Origin: a virus
Virus record (IMG/VR): IMGVR_UViG_3300032282_001229
Coordinates: 1-34,484 of that record
DNA: 34,484 nucleotides
Direction: 5' to 3' (one strand)
Below are positions 28,716 through 34,484 of this stretch, in pieces. The notes below the pieces were generated by a model. The model was given only the letters and a program-made list of their open reading frames with translations, was not told the DNA's origin and searched no databases. Position 1 is the stretch's first letter. Each line of letters opens with the position of its first letter. The translations under genes and the position numbers were made by a program.

Positions 28716-29975
28716 ATGCCAGCACTTAGTTCATTACCTGATGCAAGCATTTATGGAAATGCTCAAGCTCCACAAGCCATCCCTTTACAAGACTTAGTAA
28801 ATCTTGGAAGGTCTAATCTTGCTTTTCAAAGAGAAAAAGAACTTTATCAGCCTTCTATTGCTAAAGCTAAAGCAGAAACTTCTACTGCTGAAACTGGCGC
28901 TGAAAAAGCTAGAGCAGGACTTCAAAAGGATTATTTTGGAATTGCTGCTGATGAGGCAAATGCTTTAGTAGATGATCCAAGATTAGCTAAAGTTAATCCT
29001 AAAGATCATAAAACAGTAGTTGCTGCTGGTGATGCTTTAGTAAATGCTACAGACCGAATGATTAAGCAAGGAGTTCCTGCTCCTATGGCTCATACTATTA
29101 CAGCTAAATATTTTCAAATGCTTAATGATCCAAACCAAGCAGGAAATATTCGTCAGGATATGTTGAATTCCATTCAAGCTAGAATTGGCGCTTCAGGACA
29201 ACAAGCACTTCAAACTCCAGCTTACACAACCAATGCTGCTGGTGAAATTATTGGTCTTAAAACAGGGCCTAATCAGATTGTTTCACCAACTGAAGCTGGC
29301 GCTCCTGCAATTGCTCCTGTTCCTGCTGTTGGCGCTCCTTCTCAATTACAAAGTCAGTTTGCACCTAAAAGACTAAACCCAACTAGAGCTGATGTAGCAT
29401 TTGCAACAACTCCAGTAGAAATTGCCTCTAAAGATTTGACTCAAACTGTTGCTTTGGCGGCAGGAGCAGAGCCTAGAATTGCAACATTTCAAAATATCAA
29501 AAAACTTGCTCCTGAAGCATTTACAAGCACAGGCGGTGCTAGAAAAGAGTTGGCATCAGGTATTGCTCAAGCTATTGGAATTGATCTTTACACAGCAGAA
29601 AAGACTGCTACAGACGAATTGGCTAAAAATTCAGCAATGCTAACTTTAACTGGTGGCAATACTGATATGGCTCGTCAAATTGCTGAAGCAGCTAATCCTA
29701 ATAAAAAAATGACTGAAGGTGCTATTAAGTTAATGGCAGATCAACTTATTGGCATTGAACGCTTAAATCAAGCAAAAGCAAAATATCTTGGAAATGTTAC
29801 AAATCCTCAAGAATATCAACAAAAAATGAATACATTTAATCAAATAAATGATTATCGTATTTTCCAAGAAACAACTCCTCAAGAAGTTCAAAAGTTAAAG
29901 GCTTCTATGAGTCCTGATGAGCAAAGACGAATGGGTGAAAAGATTAAACTGGCTAAATCTCTTGGGTTGATTTAA
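28716..29975 (+). CDS. Ejection/internal virion protein (419 aa)
   Basis: A 419-residue, mostly helical, Ala/Gln-rich protein (EKELYQPSIAKAKAETSTAE; TEKTATDELAKNSAMLTLTG). No catalytic motif is seen. It lies between two recognisable ejection genes, the place of P22 gp20, and shares their composition, so a role in forming the DNA channel across the cell envelope is inferred. The C-terminal part (PQEVQKLKASMSPDEQRRMG) is a charged helix. Start two codons after a typical gap of ten bases. Confidence 0.72.
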   Translation: MPALSSLPDASIYGNAQAPQAIPLQDLVNLGRSNLAFQREKELYQPSIAKAKAETSTAETGAEKARAGLQKDYFGIAADEANALVDDPRLAKVNPKDHKTVVAAGDALVNATDRMIKQGVPAPMAHTITAKYFQMLNDPNQAGNIRQDMLNSIQARIGASGQQALQTPAYTTNAAGEIIGLKTGPNQIVSPTEAGAPAIAPVPAVGAPSQLQSQFAPKRLNPTRADVAFATTPVEIASKDLTQTVALAAGAEPRIATFQNIKKLAPEAFTSTGGARKELASGIAQAIGIDLYTAEKTATDELAKNSAMLTLTGGNTDMARQIAEAANPNKKMTEGAIKLMADQLIGIERLNQAKAKYLGNVTNPQEYQQKMNTFNQINDYRIFQETTPQEVQKLKASMSPDEQRRMGEKIKLAKSLGLI

Positions 29976-29977
29976 TC

Positions 29978-32314
29978 ATGGCTAATTTTGCTGATTTATG
30001 GGAAGCGCAGCCAGTTGATAGATTTGGCGGTTTGCATGAAGATATGTCTAGCAGACTTAGGGCTGCTAATGATGCTTGGCAAGCTAAAACAGGCAGAGAA
30101 TTGCCTTTAACTAGCGGAGCAAGATCAACTGAAGAACAAATACAGTTATTTGGAAAAAGAAAATCTAATCCTAATTTAGTTGCAAAGCCTGGCACTAGCT
30201 TGCATGAAAAGGGCATGGCTGCGGATATTTCTCCTGAAGTTCCTGCTGCATTTTTAGATCAATTTGGACTTCATAGACCATTTGGCTCTAAAGATCCAGT
30301 TCATGTTGAGATTAATCCTAAATCATCTTATACCCCTAAAGGCCCTTCAGTTACAGTTTCAGGCGCTCCTGCAAGCACTAGCTTTGCTGATTTATGGGAA
30401 TCTACTTCAGCAGCGCCAGTTAAATCAGAAGAACCAAAAACTATATCTGAAGTAGGTAAAAAATTTGGTAAAGAGGTTATGAAGCCTTTGTCTGAAATGT
30501 CTGTTCAAGATTGGAAAGATAAGAGTTTATTAGCTCCTGTTATTGAATATACAGCTTCAAGTATTGGAGTTCCTGGCTTTACTGAAGCAGATAAAAAGTC
30601 TGCCGAAGAAAAATTAATTAAAAAAGGTAAGAACTTTGTTGAGGGTGTCAGCAAATTTGTTGAAAGTCCAATAGAAACTACAAAACAAGCATTAAGCGCA
30701 ATTGCAGAGAATCCTGGTAAATTTGCTGGTGAAACTGTTAAAAGTGCAATTTATGATCCTGAACAGTTTGTTGCTATACCAGGTGGAGCTAAAGTTGTTG
30801 AAAAGTTATCTGAAGGTGGCGCAAAAGCTAAAGCAGTTCTTGGTGAAAAGTTAAATCAAGCATTTCCTAAGATGGAAGAAGTTAAGCCAACTCCTGTTGC
30901 TGGCGCACAACCAACTGTAGGTCAAGCGATTGAAACAACTAAAGTTCCTGTAGAACAAAGAATCATTACTGTTCCTGAAGAAATGCCTGTCAATCGTGCT
31001 GAAACTTCTCCTTTAAACACCAATGAATTAAGTTCAAGAGAGGAATTGCTAAGAAAAATTGGGTTGGAAGATATTAGAAATTCAGCATTAGTTGGCAATC
31101 CAAAAGAAGCTGCTTCACAATTTATTACTTCTCAAGCAGATCAAGGGCCTTATGCCACAGGAATGACCAATCAAATTAATCTTGAAAAGTCTGTTTTAGA
31201 CAATCATTTTAAGAAAATTCAAGATGAAACTGGTGGAACTGTTATTCGTCATGGAACTTCATTTCAAGAAGGCGATAAGATTAGAGTTGGCAAAACCATC
31301 AAAGATGCTTTGCAAGAAGGTTTTGAAGGTCATCAAGCAGGAACTAAAACTCTTTATAAAGAAGCTACAGAGAAACTTGGCAATAAACCAGTTGAACTTG
31401 GCAAATTTAATGATTTCTTAAAAATGGATGAAAATTTTGCATATCAAAATGAAAAAGGTTTGCAAACTGCCATCAATCAATTTACTAAAAGAAAACAATT
31501 TGTTGATGAAAATGGTAATTTAAAGCCACTAACAGTTGCTCAAGCTGAAGAAATTCGTCAATTTATTAACAAAAAATATCATCATGAAACTAAACAATTA
31601 GGCGGTGAACTTAAAGGATTGATTGATAAGGATGTATTTGAAACAGTTGGTGGCGAAACTTATGAAAAGGCTCGCAAACACTATCAAAAAGGTATTGAAG
31701 TTTATGATAATCCTAAAGCTGTAGGCGATTTGCTTGGGGATAACGGAGTAAATCAAAAGATTCCTGATGAAAAAGTTGCTGCTAAAGTAGTTACTTTGCC
31801 AAATAGCCAATTTGATCATTTATTTAACACTCTTGAAGCAGATGGTAAAACTGGAGCAATTAATCAAATCAAAACTTCTTTAGTTGAACAAATTAGAGAG
31901 GCTGGAACTAGCGCTAAAAATCAACCATTTAATTCAGTAGCTGCCGCAAAAGAAGCTGCCGATTTAAGCGAAAAATTAAAAACTGCATTTAAAAATGATC
32001 CAAAAGGATTAGAAGCAATTTATGATGGCATAGAAGCAGCAGATATTCTTTACATTCCAAATAAATATCCTGGAGCTGGTGTTCAAACTAATCTTTTACA
32101 AAATAAATTTGTAGATGTTGGTATTCGCAGAGCATTTGGTAGTGCTGGCGCTGCATTAGGTGGAACTGTAGCTGGCCCATTTGGAGCTGCTGGTGGTGCT
32201 GTAGCTGGAGAGGCTATTGGTGGAAAAGTAAGCGGTGGAGTTTCTGCATCTAAACAACAAAAAGCGCTTAAAAAAGAAATAAAAACTAATCTTAAAGACA
32301 TAGGCAAGGAATAA
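29978..32314 (+). CDS. Ejection protein with N-terminal M15 peptidase domain
   Basis: A 778-residue protein. Residues 20-113 form a D-Ala-D-Ala peptidase (M15) domain: LTSGARSTEEQIQLF, GTSLHEKGMAADIS (His76, Asp83) and DPVHVEI (His109), which supply the zinc ligands. The motif FADLWE occurs at 4-9 and again at 136-141. The rest is helical and Lys-rich with a Gly/Ala hydrophobic stretch near 735-760 (GAALGGTVAGPFGAAGGAVA) that could enter a membrane. The position matches P22 gp16, here with a wall-cutting domain added at the front. Confidence 0.85.
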   Translation: MANFADLWEAQPVDRFGGLHEDMSSRLRAANDAWQAKTGRELPLTSGARSTEEQIQLFGKRKSNPNLVAKPGTSLHEKGMAADISPEVPAAFLDQFGLHRPFGSKDPVHVEINPKSSYTPKGPSVTVSGAPASTSFADLWESTSAAPVKSEEPKTISEVGKKFGKEVMKPLSEMSVQDWKDKSLLAPVIEYTASSIGVPGFTEADKKSAEEKLIKKGKNFVEGVSKFVESPIETTKQALSAIAENPGKFAGETVKSAIYDPEQFVAIPGGAKVVEKLSEGGAKAKAVLGEKLNQAFPKMEEVKPTPVAGAQPTVGQAIETTKVPVEQRIITVPEEMPVNRAETSPLNTNELSSREELLRKIGLEDIRNSALVGNPKEAASQFITSQADQGPYATGMTNQINLEKSVLDNHFKKIQDETGGTVIRHGTSFQEGDKIRVGKTIKDALQEGFEGHQAGTKTLYKEATEKLGNKPVELGKFNDFLKMDENFAYQNEKGLQTAINQFTKRKQFVDENGNLKPLTVAQAEEIRQFINKKYHHETKQLGGELKGLIDKDVFETVGGETYEKARKHYQKGIEVYDNPKAVGDLLGDNGVNQKIPDEKVAAKVVTLPNSQFDHLFNTLEADGKTGAINQIKTSLVEQIREAGTSAKNQPFNSVAAAKEAADLSEKLKTAFKNDPKGLEAIYDGIEAADILYIPNKYPGAGVQTNLLQNKFVDVGIRRAFGSAGAALGGTVAGPFGAAGGAVAGEAIGGKVSGGVSASKQQKALKKEIKTNLKDIGKE

Positions 32315-32316
32315 TC

Positions 32317-33069
32317 ATGGCATCAGTTCTTTTATCCCCATACGGAATAGGTCAGCAATTTTTTGATGACAATGGAGTTCCTTTAGCTGGAGGCTTGATC
32401 TATACCTATCAAGCAGGATCTTCTACTCCATTAGTAACATATACAACCAATAGTGGAAATATTGCTAATGCAAACCCTATTGTTTTAGATGCTGCTGGTC
32501 GAGTTCCACAAGAAATTTGGTTGCTTACTGGCTTTTCTTATAAGTTTGTTTTGCAAAATGCAAATGCTGTCTTAATACAAACTTTAGACAATATTTATCC
32601 AATTCTGCAAAATGCTCCTGCATCAGCTCCAGCTATTCCTACTGGTTGTATTGTTTTATGGTCAGGATCTACTGGTTCTATTCCTGCAACTTGGTATTTA
32701 TGTGATGGAACAAACGGAACTCCTGATTTAAGAAATAGCTTTATTGTTGGCGCTGGTTCTACTTATGCTGTAAATGCTACTGGTGGAACTGCTGATGCTA
32801 TAGTTGTTTCTCATACTCATACGGCAACTTCTGTTGTTACTGATCCTGGACACGTACACCCACCATTATCACCAGCAGTGAATTTTTTAAGTTCATTAAA
32901 TTCAAGCCAAGTTGGAACAACTTCTAATTCGCAAGCAACACACGCAGCTACAACTGGTTCAGCAGTAACAGGAATTACTGTTGCAACAACCAATACTACT
33001 GCTGGTGTAAGTGGAACTAATGCTAATCTGCCTCCTTACTATGCTCTTGCTTACATTATGAAAGGCTAA
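32317..33069 (+). CDS. Tail fibre/spike with tailspike-type N-terminus and collar domain
   Basis: A 250-residue protein. Residues 1-100 resemble the head-binding domain of P22-like tailspikes: IGQQFFDDNGVPLAGGLIYT, LDAAGRVPQEIWL, YKFVLQNANAVLIQTLDN. From about 108 a tail-collar domain follows: GCIVLWSGSTGSIPATWYLC, DGTNGTPDLRNSFIVGAG, HTHTAT (a metal-binding His-x-His), and NLPPYYALAYIMKG at the end. Collar domains of this type form trimeric, metal-containing fibre tips. It is the last structural gene before lysis and could be the short fibre or the spike adaptor. Confidence 0.85.
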   Translation: MASVLLSPYGIGQQFFDDNGVPLAGGLIYTYQAGSSTPLVTYTTNSGNIANANPIVLDAAGRVPQEIWLLTGFSYKFVLQNANAVLIQTLDNIYPILQNAPASAPAIPTGCIVLWSGSTGSIPATWYLCDGTNGTPDLRNSFIVGAGSTYAVNATGGTADAIVVSHTHTATSVVTDPGHVHPPLSPAVNFLSSLNSSQVGTTSNSQATHAATTGSAVTGITVATTNTTAGVSGTNANLPPYYALAYIMKG

Positions 33070-33077
33070 GAGTGGAT

Positions 33078-33308
33078 ATGTCATTTGAACTAGATCCAGT
33101 TCGCTATGGGGTGTTGTGGAATACTGTAGAGAACAACGAAAAAAAGTTGGAAGAATTAAATCGAAAAATGGACAAAATGGAGTCCAAATTAGAGGAGCTT
33201 GTTGCACTTGCAAATAAGTCTAGAGGCGGTTTTTGGATGGGAATGGCTATGGTATCTGCCATTAGCGGAATTATTGGGTTACTTGGAAGCTATATCTCAA
33301 ACAAATGA
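33078..33308 (+). CDS. XhlA-like lysis membrane protein
   Basis: A 76-residue protein: a coiled-coil N-terminal half (NEKKLEELNRKMDKMESK) and one C-terminal transmembrane helix (WMGMAMVSAISGIIGLLGSY). This is the layout of XhlA-type proteins, which work with a holin in several phages. ATG at 33078 is taken; GTG at 33072 is in frame. It opens the lysis cassette, nine bases after the fibre stop. Confidence 0.68.
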   Translation: MSFELDPVRYGVLWNTVENNEKKLEELNRKMDKMESKLEELVALANKSRGGFWMGMAMVSAISGIIGLLGSYISNK

Positions 33309-33314
33309 TAATTT

Positions 33315-33767
33315 ATGGCAGACCAATTTGGATTTTCCGAAGGGGTCAAAACCCTAAGTAGTAGCATTGATTCTAGCCGTCAAGCATCAAAGCAACTAAG
33401 TAAAAGCATTGAAGGTATTCAGCAAGATGGTTTTGATGTAGCCCAAAAACAAGCTCAAGAAAGAATTAGAGCCAGGCGAGAAGCAGAATTAAAGAAAGAA
33501 CAGGCATTAATTAAGGCTCTAGAGTCTTGGAAACATAAGAAGCAAATAAGTGACGAAGAAGCAAAATTAAAAATAGATTTTGTTAAAAAGTATGGCGCTA
33601 AAGAATGGGAAGCAGTTTTAAAGATCAAGCTAGATATTGAAAACATGGAACGAAAAGACAACGAAGAATATCAGCATGATTTAAAAGCAGTTAGAAGGGT
33701 TCAGTTTTATTGTTTTGCAGTTGCAGCATTAATAGCTTGGTATTTAACTTGGGGTATTAAGGAGTAA
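33315..33767 (+). CDS. Tail-anchored coiled-coil protein in the lysis cassette
   Basis: A 150-residue protein that is almost entirely charged helix (QERIRARREAELKKEQALIK, KIKLDIENMERKDNEEYQHD) with one transmembrane helix at the very end (VQFYCFAVAALIAWYLTW). No signal peptide. With the helix at the C-terminus, the coiled coil would face the cytoplasm. It could be a holin partner or regulator; a spanin would need the coil outside, with the anchor first, so that is not favoured. No family is identified. Confidence 0.65.
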   Translation: MADQFGFSEGVKTLSSSIDSSRQASKQLSKSIEGIQQDGFDVAQKQAQERIRARREAELKKEQALIKALESWKHKKQISDEEAKLKIDFVKKYGAKEWEAVLKIKLDIENMERKDNEEYQHDLKAVRRVQFYCFAVAALIAWYLTWGIKE

Positions 33768-33769
33768 AT

Positions 33770-34174
33770 ATGTTTGGAATAGATGACATTATTGGCGCTG
33801 GATTAAAAATTATTGATAAGGTAATTCCTGATCCAGCAGCTAAAGCAGCAGCTCAATTAGAACTTCAAAAATTAGCTCAAGATGGCAAATTGGCTGAATT
33901 ACAAGCCGATATGAACGAAGCCAACAATATCTCAGATCGTTGGAAAGCAGATGCCTCCACAGATAGCTTTTTGGCTAAAAACATTAGACCTTTAACTCTT
34001 ATTTTTATTCTTTTGGCTTATTCATTTTTTGCGTTTATGTCTATGCTTGGGCATGAAACTAGAGGCGCTTATGTTGAGCTTTTAGGTCAATGGGGGATGC
34101 TCGTAATGACTGCCTATTTCGGAGGCCGTAGCCTTGAAAAAATTATGGAATCAAAGAATAAGGCTAAAGAATGA
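33770..34174 (+). CDS. Holin, GTA-type (3TM family)
   Basis: A 134-residue protein. An amphipathic start (GIDDIIGAGLKIIDKVIPDP) and a helix rich in Ala/Leu lead to DRWKADASTDSFLAKNIRPL, the phrase that marks the holin family used for gene-transfer-agent release. Two strong transmembrane segments follow (LTLIFILLAYSFFAFMSML and GQWGMLVMTAYFGGRSLEKI). It should form the membrane lesion that lets the endolysin reach the wall. Coupled to the next gene by ATGA. Confidence 0.87.
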   Translation: MFGIDDIIGAGLKIIDKVIPDPAAKAAAQLELQKLAQDGKLAELQADMNEANNISDRWKADASTDSFLAKNIRPLTLIFILLAYSFFAFMSMLGHETRGAYVELLGQWGMLVMTAYFGGRSLEKIMESKNKAKE

Positions 34175-34401
34175 TAAATAAAGAATCTGTGCCAGGCTTT
34201 GTAACTGTATGCGTAACAATTACCCTTTGTGTAGTTGTTTTGGGTATGGTGGGAACTATGGCTGCTGGTATGTTTGATGCAGACATTAGCAACGATAAAA
34301 TTTTTGAGGCAATTACTCCAGCATTTCAAACCATTATTGGTGGATTTATTGGGCTAATTACTGGAATTAAGATTGGACAGGATAGTAAAGATGACGAATG
34401 A
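34171..34401 (+). CDS. Two-helix membrane protein of the lysis cassette
   Basis: A 76-residue protein with two transmembrane helices (FVTVCVTITLCVVVLGMVGT and TIIGGFIGLITGIKIGQ) and a charged tail DSKDDE. The size and topology fit a second holin or antiholin. It overlaps the GTA-type holin by four bases (ATGA) and the endolysin by eleven across the circular join. The pairing of two different membrane proteins directly before the endolysin is typical of holin/antiholin pairs, but their order of action cannot be told. Confidence 0.72.
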   Translation: MINKESVPGFVTVCVTITLCVVVLGMVGTMAAGMFDADISNDKIFEAITPAFQTIIGGFIGLITGIKIGQDSKDDE

Positions 34402-34484
34402 GCAATTACAGGCTTTAGGAATAGATCCTAAATGGCTTGATGGTTTAAATGAAACCTTTGAAAAGTATGAAATTAATACCCCAA
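34362..34484. repeat. Terminal direct repeat, right copy
   Basis: Exact copy of bases 1-123. From 34391 it repeats the first 94 bases of the endolysin gene, so that fragment is not a second gene; it is the same gene met again after closing the circle. Confidence 0.95.
34391..34484 (+). CDS. Endolysin gene, 5' fragment repeated at the window end
   Basis: The first 31 codons of the GH19 endolysin in the repeated end, beginning at ATG 34391 (equal to 30) and cut off by the window end. Not a separate gene; listed so that the last bases are accounted for. Confidence 0.9.
   Translation, partial: MTNEQLQALGIDPKWLDGLNETFEKYEINTP

Noticed and set aside
32317-33069. Diversity-generating retroelement target in the collar-type fibre
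   Set aside because: Collar-like ends can be variable in such systems, but no reverse transcriptase and no template repeat were found anywhere in the genome.
33315-33767. Spanin (Rz-like) identity for the tail-anchored coiled coil
   Set aside because: Rz anchors by its N-terminus with the coil outside; here the only membrane helix is at the C-terminus and no Rz1-like lipoprotein overlaps it.

Overview
The window is best read as one complete, circularly closed genome of a tailed phage with a P22-like (podovirus) virion. Bases 1-123 are repeated exactly at 34362-34484, so the unit length is about 34,361 bp. The DNA is AT-rich and genes are packed with 1-8 base overlaps. No integrase, CI-type repressor, tRNA or CRISPR was recognised. 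The small-protein set (YdaS-like regulator, DUF1376 replication protein, Ref-like HNH nuclease, small basic proteins ahead of terminase) is the type I associate with phages of Burkholderiales-like betaproteobacteria. A freshwater low-GC host such as Polynucleobacter is a guess from composition and gene style, not something the sequence proves.

Layout. A divergent control region (about 3949-4122) splits the genome. Leftward (3948 to 811) runs an early operon of small proteins with a Red/RecET-like recombination module: DUF1071-type single-strand annealing protein, YqaJ-type exonuclease, and a small protein ending in an SSB-like DIPF tip. Between these sit several tiny genes: two 29-residue single-helix membrane peptides, a 59-residue helical protein, and a 43-residue secreted peptide with four symmetrically placed cysteines. 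Rightward (4123 onward) come the YdaS/Cro-like regulator, a DUF1376 replication protein carrying repeats that could form an origin, a C5-cytosine methyltransferase broken or switched at a G9 tract, and a nuclease cluster (possible PD-(D/E)XK, Ref-like HNH, VRR-NUC). A run of small proteins with an orphan GroES follows.

From 9463 the late genes follow P22 logic: small and large terminase, portal, scaffold, gp5-like coat with a strong terminator nearby, a glycosyltransferase, a block of tail fibres (one with an S74 self-cleaving chaperone, one C1q-like), gp4-like and gp10-like tail proteins with extra beta domains inserted, a cupin-SET fusion protein, three ejection proteins (one with an M15 peptidase domain) and a collar-type fibre. 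The lysis cassette (XhlA-like protein, tail-anchored coiled coil, GTA-type holin, two-helix membrane protein, GH19 endolysin) crosses the end of the window back to its start.

The most notable items are the methyltransferase, where two overlapping frames after the G9 tract both look like methyltransferase C-terminal halves; the secreted hairpin-like cysteine peptide; the cupin-SET fusion in the virion block; and the nested beta-domain insertions in two tail proteins.
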